DNA of 64,000 nt from the NCBI RefSeq assembly GCF_005771675.1, contig NZ_VAJM01000009.1, positions 186,001 through 250,000 of the forward strand. Direction: 5' to 3'. Within the stretch, counting starts at the first letter, position 1, and each line of letters begins with the position of its first letter. Source of the DNA: Hymenobacter jeollabukensis. Lineage in GTDB: Bacteria; Bacteroidota; Bacteroidia; Cytophagales; Hymenobacteraceae. Below, one piece after another: positions 9,692 to 17,754 of the stretch. The notes beneath the pieces were generated by a model, which was not told where the DNA came from, did no database searches, and saw only the letters and a program-made list of their open reading frames with translations. A program made the position numbers and the translations under genes.

Positions 9692-10840
9692 CTATTCGTA
9701 GTAAGCGTAGAGGTAACGGTAAAACGTGTTTTTGCCGCCATGGCGGTTGGTGTTTTCGCGTTCCAGCAGGCCCGTTGGGGTATACGAAAAGACCGTGTAG
9801 TGCTGCCCCTGGGTGCCCGTGGATACGCTTTCTTCGCGCCCGATTAGCTGGTGCAGGACGTTGTAGGTAAAGCGGACGCTGGTCGTACTCACGGTACCTT
9901 CGGGCGAGGTAGTGGTGGTTTCGTGCCGTACCAAGCGGCGCCACCGGTCGTAGGCAAAACGCTGGTGTACCTGCCGGGGCTGGCCGTGGCGTAAGGCCGA
10001 CAGCATGCGCTGCAGCTCCTGGGCGCCTTCCTGCTTTCGGGTCTTGTTGCCTGTTAGCGCATTCGCTGGGAGCTGCCCGTACTCTATCGGCCGGCCCTGC
10101 CGGTAGAGGCGGTAGCTGGCCTGGCTCCGTAGCACTCGGCCTTTAGCTGAATAATAGCAATGCAGCGTCAGGGCAGTGTCGGGGTGCGGGGTGTAGGTAT
10201 ATACCCGCTGCAGCACCGTGGTGCCGTACGGTCGGCCGTTGACGGTCAGCCGGTAGTGCCAGCTCTGGGCCAGGGTGGTGTCGCCGTGCTGGTAGAGGTG
10301 GGTTTCGGCCAGGATAGGCGAGGAGCCATCGGAAAGGAATGCCTTTTGCACGCCCTGCTGGGTAGCCGGGTTAAAGTAGTAAAGGGTCAGAAAGGGCCAC
10401 CGCTGCGTGGGCGCATCGACGCGGCTCACGCACTGGCCCTGCGCGTCGTAGCCCCACTGCCGCCGGCTGGGTGAGTTGGCCGAGCCGGTGGTGGCCATCG
10501 TCCAGCGGCCCTGCGGGTCGATTTCCTGGTATCCCACCGTGTCGCGGACCATTCCCTCGTCGTCGAGTTGCAGGCGCAGCACCGACCGAACCCGGTTGCG
10601 CGCGAATACCCGTTGCGTGGCCGTATCGGGTTCGGGGTGCAAGGGGGCGACGGGTTTGAGGTTGGCAGTAGCGTCGGGCAGCCACGCAGCGGGGGCGGAG
10701 GTGACGCGCCGCATGGGGTCCCAGCCATAATAGCCCAGGGGCAGGCGGGGATTACCGGGTATCACCACGCCGTTTTGAATGACGGATTGCGCTACTGCAG
10801 CGCGGGCGGCCAACAGGCTGCTCAGCAGCAGCGCGGCCAT
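9692..10840 (-). CDS. Exported YD-repeat-like protein
   Basis: 382 aa from the ATG at 10840, which gives a clean signal peptide (MAALLLSSLLAARAAVAQ); the frame extends 24 codons further upstream but adds a poor N-terminus. The mature part is rich in aromatic residues and has four or more segments shaped like YD/RHS repeats (for example FAYDRWRRLVRHETTT, VRFTYNVLHQLIGREE, VFSYTPTGLLEREN). The shape suggests a small beta-wrapped exported protein, not a full RHS toxin: there is no core or toxin tip. Function unknown. It lies downstream of the S9 peptidase on the same strand but behind that gene's terminator. Confidence 0.6.
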   Translation of the reverse strand: MAALLLSSLLAARAAVAQSVIQNGVVIPGNPRLPLGYYGWDPMRRVTSAPAAWLPDATANLKPVAPLHPEPDTATQRVFARNRVRSVLRLQLDDEGMVRDTVGYQEIDPQGRWTMATTGSANSPSRRQWGYDAQGQCVSRVDAPTQRWPFLTLYYFNPATQQGVQKAFLSDGSSPILAETHLYQHGDTTLAQSWHYRLTVNGRPYGTTVLQRVYTYTPHPDTALTLHCYYSAKGRVLRSQASYRLYRQGRPIEYGQLPANALTGNKTRKQEGAQELQRMLSALRHGQPRQVHQRFAYDRWRRLVRHETTTTSPEGTVSTTSVRFTYNVLHQLIGREESVSTGTQGQHYTVFSYTPTGLLERENTNRHGGKNTFYRYLYAYYE

Positions 10841-10899
10841 CGATAAAGTGGAGGTACGTACGATAATGAATTGAATTAAATGGGAGCTTAAAATAACGC

Positions 10900-10932
10900 A
10901 AAAGCGCCGCAACTGGAAGAGCTGCGGCGCTT
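10900..10932 (-). terminator. Intrinsic terminator of the S9 peptidase gene
   Basis: An 11-bp stem (AAAGCGCCGCA with TGCGGCGCTTT) with an 11-nt loop lies 22 nt beyond the peptidase stop codon; read on the minus strand it ends in TTTTGC. Confidence 0.65.
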
Positions 10933-10954
10933 TCTGTCCTGAAATTCAAGCGGC

Positions 10955-13009
10955 TTATTTGGCCGCCTGCCCGTCGGGCTTGAGCGTGCGACCCAGCCAG
11001 TCGAAGAACACGCGGTTCCAGAGCACCGAGTTCTGCGGCTTCTGAATCCAGTGGCCCTCGTTGGGGAAGTACAGGAAGCGGCTCGGAATGCCGCGCAGCT
11101 GCGCCGCCCCGAAGGCCTCCATGCCCTGGCCCTCGGGCACCCGGAAGTCCTTGCCGCCGTGGATGACCAGGATGGGCGTATCCCACTGGCCCACGAAGTT
11201 GGCCGGGCTGAATTCCTGATAGCTCTTGGGCTGCGTTTTGTCCCAGGGCGCACCCTTAAACTCGTAGTTGGCGAAGAACATTTCCTCGGTGGTAGGGTAC
11301 CAGCTGGCCAGGTCGTAGAGGCCCGCGTGGGCAATGAAGGTCTTGAAGCGGCCCTGGTGGTGGCCCGCCAGATAGTACACCGAAAAGCCGCCGTACGAAG
11401 CGCCCACGCAGCCGCGCCGGTCCTTGTCCACGTAGGGCTCCTCGCTCACTTTGTCGATGGCGGAGAGGTAGTCGCGGATGGGCTGCCCGCCCCAGTCGCC
11501 GCTGATGGCATCGTTCCACTCGCGCCCGAAGCCGGGCAGGCCGCGGCGGTTCGGGGCCACCACGATGTAGCCCTGCGCGGCCATCAGGGCGAAATTCCAG
11601 CGGTACGAGAAGGCCTGGGTGATGGGGCTCTGCGGGCCGCCCTGGCAGTAAAGCAGCGCCGGGTACTTCTTGGCCGGGTCGAAATCGGGCGGATAGATGA
11701 CGTACACCTGCATCTGCTTGCCGTCGGTGGTCGTCACGCGGCGGTTTTCCACCTTGCCCACCTTCACCGGGCCCATCACGTCCTGGTTGAGCTGGGTCAG
11801 CGCGGTTTCCTGGCCGTTCTTGAGGTTCACGCGCACCACTTCGGCCGGGCTTTGCATGGTGGTGCGGTTGCAGATGGCCACGTCCGTTCCGGCCAGCTCA
11901 AAGCTGTTGTAGTTCTGCAGACCCTGGGTGAGCTGCTTGATTTTGCCGCCCTTGCTGGGCATCGAAAACAGCTGCTCGGTACCCTCCACCACGGCCACGA
12001 AGTACAGCGTCTTACCATCGGCCGACCAGCGCACGTTGCCCGCGCTCAGCTCCGAGCCCTTGGTCACGTCCTCGTGCTTGCCGGTTTTCAGGTCGTGCAC
12101 GATGATGCCGTTGCGGTCCGACTCGAAGCCCGGCGTGGCCATGCTCAGCCAGGCCACTTTCGAGCCGTCGGGCGAAAACACCGGCTCGATGTCGTAGCCG
12201 CCCAGGCCTTCGGAAAGGTTCTGGGTTTTCCCGTCACGCACCGAGTAGAGGTACACGTCCGAGTTGGTGCTGACGGCTTCGGCCCGGCCCGAGAGCTTGC
12301 GCGAGGTGTAGGCCAGCCAGTAGCCGTCGGGCGAAAAAGCCAGCTGCTCGGAGCCGGCCAGGGGCCGCACCGGCGCGTCGAAGGCTTCACCGGCCTGCAC
12401 GTCCTTGCCGTAGCCGGTCGGGCGGCCATCCTCGCCCACGGGCTGGAAGAACACGTGCGAGGCCTTGTCGTCTTCCCACTGCGTCCAGTGGCGGTAAAAC
12501 AGGTCGTCGTAGAGCTTGGCGTCGGCTTTGGGCAGGTCGGGGTAGAGGTCCTGCAGCGACTTGCGCACCTTCACGTCCTGGGTGTACAGGATGAACTTGC
12601 CCGAGCCGGCATACTTCAGATTCGACAGGCTGCCGTCCGCAAACTCGCTGATTTTCTGCTTGCCGGCGCCATCGGCATTCATGGCGTAGAGCTGCGTACC
12701 CTGGCCTTCGTCGGCCAGGAAGGTGAGCTTGCCGTCGGGGCGCCAGTTCAGGGTGTTTTCGCTGAACGGGGTGCTGGTGAGCTGCTTCACCGCGCCGCCG
12801 GCTGCGGGCACCGTGTAGATGTCGGTGTTGCCGCGGTTGGCGCCCAAATCGTAGCGCGTGACGGTGAAGGCCACGGTTTTACGGTCGGGCGACACCTGGT
12901 ATTCGCCCAGGCGGCCGAGCTTCCAGAGCAGCTCCGGCGTGAGCGTCTGCTGGGCCGAGGCGGAGAGCGTAGCGCCGGCCAGCACGGCCAGCAGCAACGG
13001 TTTTTTCAT
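10955..13009 (-). CDS. S9-family prolyl oligopeptidase-like peptidase
   Basis: 684 aa from the ATG at 13009, which starts a signal peptide (MKKPLLLAVLAGATLSASAQ); the longer frame runs through the promoter. The N-terminal half is a WD/TolB-like beta-propeller (repeated SPDG and SADG segments). The C-terminal half is an alpha/beta hydrolase with nucleophile motif GASYGG (Ser538), acid HGGKD (Asp621) and His in NEGHW (His653). This is the DPP/acylaminoacyl-peptidase layout of family S9, expected to cut peptides in the periplasm. A minus-strand TACCTTCG box lies 29 nt upstream of the ATG, back to back with the plus-strand box at 13092. Confidence 0.9.
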   Translation of the reverse strand: MKKPLLLAVLAGATLSASAQQTLTPELLWKLGRLGEYQVSPDRKTVAFTVTRYDLGANRGNTDIYTVPAAGGAVKQLTSTPFSENTLNWRPDGKLTFLADEGQGTQLYAMNADGAGKQKISEFADGSLSNLKYAGSGKFILYTQDVKVRKSLQDLYPDLPKADAKLYDDLFYRHWTQWEDDKASHVFFQPVGEDGRPTGYGKDVQAGEAFDAPVRPLAGSEQLAFSPDGYWLAYTSRKLSGRAEAVSTNSDVYLYSVRDGKTQNLSEGLGGYDIEPVFSPDGSKVAWLSMATPGFESDRNGIIVHDLKTGKHEDVTKGSELSAGNVRWSADGKTLYFVAVVEGTEQLFSMPSKGGKIKQLTQGLQNYNSFELAGTDVAICNRTTMQSPAEVVRVNLKNGQETALTQLNQDVMGPVKVGKVENRRVTTTDGKQMQVYVIYPPDFDPAKKYPALLYCQGGPQSPITQAFSYRWNFALMAAQGYIVVAPNRRGLPGFGREWNDAISGDWGGQPIRDYLSAIDKVSEEPYVDKDRRGCVGASYGGFSVYYLAGHHQGRFKTFIAHAGLYDLASWYPTTEEMFFANYEFKGAPWDKTQPKSYQEFSPANFVGQWDTPILVIHGGKDFRVPEGQGMEAFGAAQLRGIPSRFLYFPNEGHWIQKPQNSVLWNRVFFDWLGRTLKPDGQAAK

Positions 13010-13037
13010 GGCAGAAAAGAGGGGGAATGTGAAGTCC

Positions 13038-13045
13038 CGAAGGTA
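13038..13045 (-). promoter_or_regulatory. -7 box for the S9 peptidase gene
   Basis: Minus-strand TACCTTCG, one base off the Bacteroidetes TAnnTTTG consensus, 29 nt upstream of the chosen ATG. Confidence 0.5.
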
Positions 13046-13091
13046 GGCAGCCCCGAGGGCTTTTAAGCCGGCCGGTCGGCGCATTTTGGGG

Positions 13092-13099
13092 TACCTTTG
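13092..13099 (+). promoter_or_regulatory. -7 box for the small exported-protein gene
   Basis: A perfect TACCTTTG match to TAnnTTTG, 28 nt before the ATG at 13128. It is divergent from the minus-strand box at 13038-13045, giving a roughly 50-bp divergent promoter region. Confidence 0.55.
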
Positions 13100-13127
13100 C
13101 CGGAGCATGGCAGCAAACTCCCGGCAG

Positions 13128-13517
13128 ATGAAGCTTTTGCAGCACCCTTCCCGCTACGGGCGAGGTGCCCGCGGCTACGCGCGCCAGCTGGTGTTGCTGC
13201 TGGCTCTGCTGCTCAGCGGCCTGCTGCGGCCCGAGCGGCCCCTCGCCGCCGCCACGGTCGTCGCCCGGCAGACCGACGACGCCCTGGCGGCGGCCAGCCG
13301 GCACGCCGTGTTGCCGGCCCTGCTGCCGGGCGCCGAAGTGGCCGCACCGCAGCCGGGGCCCGAGCCGCTGCCGTTGCCGCCCGCGCTGCTCCCCGCCGCG
13401 CTGTTCCTGCCAGCGGCCCGGTTGCCCCGTCCGGCGCCGATCAGCATTCGACCGGTCCAGCCGGCGCGCGGCGAGGCCACCGCCCGCCTGATATCGGAAG
13501 TCCCGAACGGCCCGTAA
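13128..13517 (+). CDS. Small exported Pro/Ala-rich protein, unknown function
   Basis: 129 aa from the ATG at 13128 (an alternative ATG at 13107 lies too close to the promoter box). A basic N-terminus (PSRYGRGARGYARQ) is followed by one hydrophobic segment (LVLLLALLLSGLL) and then a low-complexity Pro/Ala/Leu tail. I recognise no domain. The overlapping plus-strand frame at 13097-13603 is an Arg/Ala-rich shadow. The protein resembles in layout, not clearly in sequence, the small exported protein at 57891. Coding status rests on the promoter box and the signal-like segment. Confidence 0.45.
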   Translation: MKLLQHPSRYGRGARGYARQLVLLLALLLSGLLRPERPLAAATVVARQTDDALAAASRHAVLPALLPGAEVAAPQPGPEPLPLPPALLPAALFLPAARLPRPAPISIRPVQPARGEATARLISEVPNGP

Positions 13518-13693
13518 AGGCAAGGGTCATCGGGCGGCAGCCCGGCTGCTTTGCCCGTTCATCCATCGGTTGCGTCGCCGGCCGGCTCCTACTAGGCCGC
13601 TGACGCCTGCCCGCGTTTTTCTACTCCTGAGTCACGCGCCCGTCCATCGACTGATGGGCCGGCGCCTTTGCGGCCTGTCCGCCCCCCCTACCT

Positions 13694-14581
13694 ATGCCTA
13701 CTACCGTTGCCCCGCCCGCGTCGTCGCCGGCCGAAACGCTCAAAAATACCGCCCTCGTCGTCCTGGGTATCATTTCCGCCGCCTTCGGGCTGAAGGGCTT
13801 TCTGCTCGGCAGCCATTTCATCGACGGCGGCGTGACCGGTGTTTCCATGCTGCTGGCCCAGGTGCTCGGCCTGCCGCTGGCCGCCCTGCTGCTGGTTATC
13901 AACCTGCCCTTCGTCATCCTCGGCTACCGGCAGATCGGCCGCCTGTTCGCCCTGAAAAGCGCCCTGGCCATTGCGGGCCTCTCCGTGGCCTTGGCCGTGC
14001 TCCCCATTCCCGACATCACCCCCGACAAGCTGCTGACGGCCGTGTTCGGCGGCTTGTTCATCGGCGCGGGCATCGGGCTGGCTATGCGCGGCGGGGCCGT
14101 GCTCGACGGCACCGAAATAGCCGCCCTGCTCATCACCAAGCATAGCCCGCTAGTCAAGGTCAGCGACGTGATTCTGATTCTGAACGTGTTCATCTTCACC
14201 GCCGCGGCGTTTTTCCTGGGCAAAGAGCCCGCGCTGTACTCTATCCTGACTTACGTTGCGGCCTCCAAGTCCCTGGATTTCCTGCTCAACGGCTTGGAGC
14301 AGTACACCGGCGTCACCATCGTGTCGGACTTGAGCGAGGAAATCCGCGAGGCCATTACCGAGAAGCTGGGCCGGGGTGTGACCATCTACCAGGGCAAGCG
14401 CGGCTACGGCAAGCGTGGCGACCGAAACGTGGACCGCGACATCGTCTTCACCGTCGTCACCCGCCTGGAGCTGCCGCAGCTGCGCACTGAAGTCCGCCGC
14501 ATCGACCCCGCGGCCTTCCTCATCCAGCAAACCGTCGACGACGCGGAGGGCGGCATGGTGAAGAAACGGCCGCTGCATTAA
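13694..14581 (+). CDS. YitT-family membrane protein (DUF161/DUF2179)
   Basis: 295 aa. Five or six membrane segments span about 20-205, with the family-typical HFIDGGVTGVSMLL, followed by a cytoplasmic DUF2179 domain (about 215-285) that includes LGRGVTIYQGKRGYGKR and VFTVVTRLELPQLR. Such proteins are widespread and mostly uncharacterised; the soluble domain is thought to be regulatory. Family A palindrome A1 begins 19 nt after the stop and ends in a T5 run, so it probably doubles as the terminator. Confidence 0.88.
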   Translation: MPTTVAPPASSPAETLKNTALVVLGIISAAFGLKGFLLGSHFIDGGVTGVSMLLAQVLGLPLAALLLVINLPFVILGYRQIGRLFALKSALAIAGLSVALAVLPIPDITPDKLLTAVFGGLFIGAGIGLAMRGGAVLDGTEIAALLITKHSPLVKVSDVILILNVFIFTAAAFFLGKEPALYSILTYVAASKSLDFLLNGLEQYTGVTIVSDLSEEIREAITEKLGRGVTIYQGKRGYGKRGDRNVDRDIVFTVVTRLELPQLRTEVRRIDPAAFLIQQTVDDAEGGMVKKRPLH

Positions 14582-14599
14582 GAAGCGGCATAATATTCT

Positions 14600-14687
14600 A
14601 GAACGTCATGCTGAGCCCCGCGAAGCATCCCTACCGCTTCGTTGTTCGGTAGAGATGCTTCGCTGGGCTCAGCATGACGTTCTTTTT
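14600..14687. repeat. Palindromic element A1
   Basis: Two 30-nt inverted arms (14600-14629 and 14654-14683, one mismatch) start AGAACGTCATGCTGAGC and enclose a 24-nt loop. The right arm is followed by TTTTT. It is one of four related elements (A1-A4) in this window. Confidence 0.85.
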
Positions 14688-14724
14688 GTTTAGTATGTGC
14701 GCAGCCCCGGCCAGCCAGCAGCTC

Positions 14725-14732
14725 TACTTTTG
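14725..14732 (+). promoter_or_regulatory. -7 box for the LysR gene
   Basis: A perfect TACTTTTG match to TAnnTTTG, 33 nt before the LysR ATG. No good -33 box is visible, as expected of a weak or activated promoter. Confidence 0.5.
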
Positions 14733-14764
14733 ACTTCCCGGCGCCGTTTCCGGCGCTTCGCACC

Positions 14765-15676
14765 ATGCCCGATTTCCGTCTTCGCGTTTTCCAGGCCGTG
14801 GCCCGGCACCTGAGCTTCACCAAGGCGGCCCAGGAGCTGTGCATCACCCAGCCGGCCGTCACCAAGCACATCCGCGAGCTGGAGCGCAGCTACGAGCAGC
14901 GCCTGTTCGAGCGGCGCGGCAACCGCGTGAGCCTCACCGAAGCCGGGCAGCTGCTGCTGCGCTACGCCGGGCAGGTGCACGAGCTGCACCACCAGCTGGC
15001 CGAGCAGCTGCACACCCTGCACGATACCACCGCCGGCCGTCTGCGCCTCGGGGCCAGCTCCACCCTGGCCCAGTACGTGGTACCGCCCATTCTGCCCGGT
15101 TTCCAGGCCCGCTACCCCCGCGTCGAGCTGACCCTGCTTATCGGCAACTCCGAGCAGGTGGCCGAAGCCCTGCTGCGCGGCGAAATCGACCTGGGCCTGG
15201 TGGAAGGCCAGGTGAAAAACCGCGACCTGCACTACGAATTTCTGCTCGACGACGAGCTGGTAGCCGTACGCCGCGGCACCGGCGCGGCCCTGGCCCCGCA
15301 GCCGCTAGCCGAGGTGCTCCGGCACCCGTTGGTGCTGCGCGAACGGGGCTCCGGCACGCTGGAAGTGCTGGAGCTGGCCCTGCGTGACCGAGGCATCCGT
15401 CTGGCCCAGTGCCGCGTGGCCATTTACCTCGACAACACCGAGGGCATCAAGTCCTACCTCGAAGCCGCGCCCGAGTGCGTGGGTTTCGTGTCGGTGCGCG
15501 GGCTGAAAAAGGAGCTGGCCAGCGGCGAGCTGGCGGTGGTACCCATCGAGGAGCTGCGCCTGACGCGCCATTTCGAGGCGGTGTGGCTGCAGGGGCAGCC
15601 CCTGCTGCGGGCCGCCGAACAGTTTCTGCGCTACGCCCACCAGCAGTTCGGAACCGATGCTCATAACCAGAAGTAA
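14765..15676 (+). CDS. LysR-type transcriptional regulator
   Basis: 303 aa. An N-terminal winged helix-turn-helix (FQAVARHLSFTKAAQEL, then CITQPAVTKHIRELE) is followed by a periplasmic-binding-protein-like effector domain (about 90-295) beginning LRLGASSTLAQYVVPPIL. It resembles the CysB/CbbR/YeiE group. The next gene on the same strand, 83 nt away, is a YeiH-type permease. In Enterobacteria the regulator YeiE is paired with yeiH, so regulation of that permease is a fair inference; here the two genes are co-directional, not divergent. The near-palindrome at 15680-15694 is a candidate binding site. Confidence 0.9.
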   Translation: MPDFRLRVFQAVARHLSFTKAAQELCITQPAVTKHIRELERSYEQRLFERRGNRVSLTEAGQLLLRYAGQVHELHHQLAEQLHTLHDTTAGRLRLGASSTLAQYVVPPILPGFQARYPRVELTLLIGNSEQVAEALLRGEIDLGLVEGQVKNRDLHYEFLLDDELVAVRRGTGAALAPQPLAEVLRHPLVLRERGSGTLEVLELALRDRGIRLAQCRVAIYLDNTEGIKSYLEAAPECVGFVSVRGLKKELASGELAVVPIEELRLTRHFEAVWLQGQPLLRAAEQFLRYAHQQFGTDAHNQK

Positions 15677-15679
15677 TTA

Positions 15680-15694
15680 CCGATAAATATTATT
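15680..15694. promoter_or_regulatory. Candidate LysR operator
   Basis: CGATAAATATTATTG is a near-palindrome fitting the LysR-type T-N11-A pattern. It lies between the regulator stop and the -7 box of the permease gene (15721-15728), where an activator would bind. Inference from position and symmetry only. Confidence 0.4.
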
Positions 15695-15720
15695 GATAAC
15701 CGTTCGGGGAGGGAAGGGCG

Positions 15721-15728
15721 TAATTTTG
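15721..15728 (+). promoter_or_regulatory. -7 box for the YeiH-type permease gene
   Basis: A perfect TAATTTTG match to TAnnTTTG, 32 nt upstream of the GTG start. The nearest upstream TTG (15693-15695) is 25 nt away, longer than the usual 19-21, consistent with dependence on an activator. Confidence 0.5.
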
Positions 15729-15759
15729 GGGCAACGCACCCACCCATTCCCGCCCACCC

Positions 15760-16785
15760 GTGAAACTTGCTCATCACCCCACCGCGGCCCCAGTCGAAGA
15801 AGACTGTAGCCGCTCCGTCCCGTTCTGGCACCGCCCGGTCCTGACCGTCGGTAGCCTCCATATCACCCCGCAAATGCTGGCTTTCGGGCTGGCCCTGCTG
15901 ATTTGCCTCACGCCCTGGGGCTCCCCGCCGCTGGCCCTGGCCCTGGGCCTGGCCCTGGCGCTGACCATCGGCAACCCTTTTCCCGCGCAGAGCAAGCAGT
16001 ACACCAGCAAGCTGCTGCAATGGTCAGTAGTGGGCCTGGGCTTCGGCATGAACGCCCACGCGGCCCTGCGCGCCGGGCAGGAAGGGCTGCTGTTCACCGT
16101 GGCCTCCATTTTCGGTACGCTCACCCTGGGCTACTTCGTGGGGCGCTGGCTGGGCATTGCGCCCAAAACCTCCCACCTCATTGCCAGCGGCACCGCCATC
16201 TGCGGCGGCTCGGCCATTGCGGCCGTCGGCCCGGTGGTGAAGGCCTCGGACGAGGAAATGTCGGTGGCGCTGGGCACGGTGTTCGTGCTCAATGCCGTGG
16301 CGCTGTTCCTCTTCCCGGTTATCGGCGAGGCGCTGAGCATGACGCAAAACCAGTTCGGTCTCTGGGCCGCCATTGCCATTCACGACACTTCCTCGGTGGT
16401 AGGAGCCGCCAGCCACTACGGCGACCAGGCCCTGCAGGTGGCCACCACCGTGAAGCTGGCCCGCGCCCTCTGGATTATCCCGGTGGCCCTGGGTACGGCG
16501 GTGCTGTTTCGCACGCCGGGCGCCAAGGTCAAACTGCCCTACTTCATCCTGGGCTTCATCGGCGCCATGCTGCTGACTACCTACGTGCCCGCGCTGCAGC
16601 CGCTGGGCCCCTGGATGGTGAAGCTGGCCAAAATTGGCCTGACCGTGACGCTGTTCCTCATCGGCGCCGGGCTCAGCACCAAGGTGCTCAAGGCCGTCGG
16701 GCCGAAGCCTTTCATGCAGGGCGTGCTGCTGTGGCTGACCATTTCGGCCGCCTCGCTCTGGGTGATTCTGCATACCGTAGCCTAA
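15760..16785 (+). CDS. YeiH/UPF0324-family putative sulfate/anion permease
   Basis: 341 aa from the GTG at 15760. The first 25 residues are polar; about ten hydrophobic segments follow. Family-typical stretches include SGTAICGGSAIAAVGPVVKA, AIHDTSSVVGAASHYG and LFLIGAGLSTK. UPF0324 members are integral membrane proteins annotated as putative sulfate exporters; the substrate is not proven. The co-directional LysR gene just upstream is the probable regulator. A strong terminator follows. Confidence 0.88.
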   Translation: MKLAHHPTAAPVEEDCSRSVPFWHRPVLTVGSLHITPQMLAFGLALLICLTPWGSPPLALALGLALALTIGNPFPAQSKQYTSKLLQWSVVGLGFGMNAHAALRAGQEGLLFTVASIFGTLTLGYFVGRWLGIAPKTSHLIASGTAICGGSAIAAVGPVVKASDEEMSVALGTVFVLNAVALFLFPVIGEALSMTQNQFGLWAAIAIHDTSSVVGAASHYGDQALQVATTVKLARALWIIPVALGTAVLFRTPGAKVKLPYFILGFIGAMLLTTYVPALQPLGPWMVKLAKIGLTVTLFLIGAGLSTKVLKAVGPKPFMQGVLLWLTISAASLWVILHTVA

Positions 16786-16808
16786 CCCCTCCCGCCACCC
16801 ACCCGAGC

Positions 16809-16845
16809 AGAGCCCCGGCTACTAAGCCGGGGCTCTGTTACTTTT
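16809..16845 (+). terminator. Intrinsic terminator after the YeiH-type gene
   Basis: A 12-bp perfect stem (AGAGCCCCGGCT with AGCCGGGGCTCT) with loop ACTA is followed by GTTACTTTTG; the tail overlaps the next promoter box. Confidence 0.75.
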
Positions 16846-16846
16846 G
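16839..16846 (+). promoter_or_regulatory. -7 box for the pseudouridine synthase gene
   Basis: A perfect TACTTTTG match directly after the terminator stem. It would give a 5' leader of about 108 nt that contains repeat element B1. Confidence 0.45.
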
Positions 16847-16908
16847 TAGTCTTTCTGCTAATTCCACGTCCGATCATCTGCCCGACACCGCTGGCCCCGC
16901 CGCGGTCA

Positions 16909-16960
16909 ATCGTCCACTAAATCCGTGCAATCCGGCAGGATCCGCCCAAATCCGTGATTC
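16909..16960. repeat. Element B1, degenerate CGGATT-repeat element
   Basis: On the minus strand this reads as several CGGATT-like units ending in GTGGACGATTG, the same architecture as B2-B4. It is a single unpaired arm and abuts the ATG of the pseudouridine synthase gene at 16961. Confidence 0.6.
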
Positions 16961-17674
16961 ATGAAGCTGCCCGCTTTTCAGGACCTCATTATTTTTGAAA
17001 ACGATGACTACATCGTCATCAACAAGCCGCCCTTCCTGGCCACCCTCGACGAGCGGGTAGGGGGGGCGCCCAACATCCTGCGCCTGGCCCGGCAGCACTA
17101 CGACGACATTCAGGCCTGCCACCGCCTCGACAAGGAAACCAGCGGCGCCCTGGCCCTGGCCAAAAATCCGGAGGCCTACCGCAACCTCGCCATGCAGTTT
17201 GAGGACCGCAAAGTGCGTAAGGTCTACCACGCCGTGGGCTGGGGTGTGCACCACTTCGACGGCTTGCGGGTGGAGCGCAACATCGAAACCACCACCAAGG
17301 GCAAGGCCCGCCTGGCGCCCGGCGGCAAACACGCCGAAACCCTGGTCCGCACCCTCGAAACCTTCGCCCGTCACACCCTCTTCGAGTGCCTGCCCGTCAC
17401 CGGCCGCATGCACCAGATTCGTCTGCACCTGATGTACCTGCAGGCCCCCATCGTGGGCGACAAAATGTACGGCGGCGAGGATTTCTACCTCTCCACGCTC
17501 AAGCGCAAATTCAACATGAAGGAAGGCGAGGAGGAGCAACCATTCATCAAGCGCTTCGCCCTGCACGCCCGCCAGCTCACCTTCGCCGGCCTCGACGGGG
17601 AGCCCATCAGCGTGGAAGCCGAGTACCCCAAGGACTTCCGCGTGCTCGTCGACACCCTGCGGCAGTACAGCTAA
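16961..17674 (+). CDS. RluA-family RNA pseudouridine synthase
   Basis: 237 aa. The family signature HRLDKETSGAL holds the catalytic Asp; GRMHQIRLHL and YVLINKP-like YIVINKPPFLATLDE are present. There is no N-terminal S4 domain, so it is the short RluA/RluC/TruC-like form; target RNA and position cannot be assigned. The ATG at 16961 gives MKLPAFQDLIIFENDDYIV. It isomerises uridines in rRNA or tRNA in the cytoplasm. A long terminator hairpin follows. Confidence 0.9.
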   Translation: MKLPAFQDLIIFENDDYIVINKPPFLATLDERVGGAPNILRLARQHYDDIQACHRLDKETSGALALAKNPEAYRNLAMQFEDRKVRKVYHAVGWGVHHFDGLRVERNIETTTKGKARLAPGGKHAETLVRTLETFARHTLFECLPVTGRMHQIRLHLMYLQAPIVGDKMYGGEDFYLSTLKRKFNMKEGEEEQPFIKRFALHARQLTFAGLDGEPISVEAEYPKDFRVLVDTLRQYS

Positions 17675-17692
17675 ACAAGTCAGTTGACAGGA

Positions 17693-17744
17693 ACGGCCGG
17701 TGCGCCGGGAGTTGCACAAACTCCCGGCGCACCGGCCGTTTTTA
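17693..17744 (+). terminator. Strong intrinsic terminator after the pseudouridine synthase gene
   Basis: A 20-bp perfect stem (arms 17693-17712 and 17720-17739) with a 7-nt loop and a T5 tail. It sits between convergent genes and may stop transcription from both sides, although the T run is on the plus side. Confidence 0.85.
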
Positions 17745-17754
17745 TTAGCCTGAC

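Noticed and set aside
11051-13066. Long plus-strand open frame (671 codons)
   Set aside because: Antisense shadow of the S9 peptidase, whose catalytic triad and signal peptide are intact.
13097-13603. Plus-strand frame of 168 codons overlapping the small exported protein
   Set aside because: Arg/Ala-rich composition typical of an out-of-frame reading; no signal or domain.
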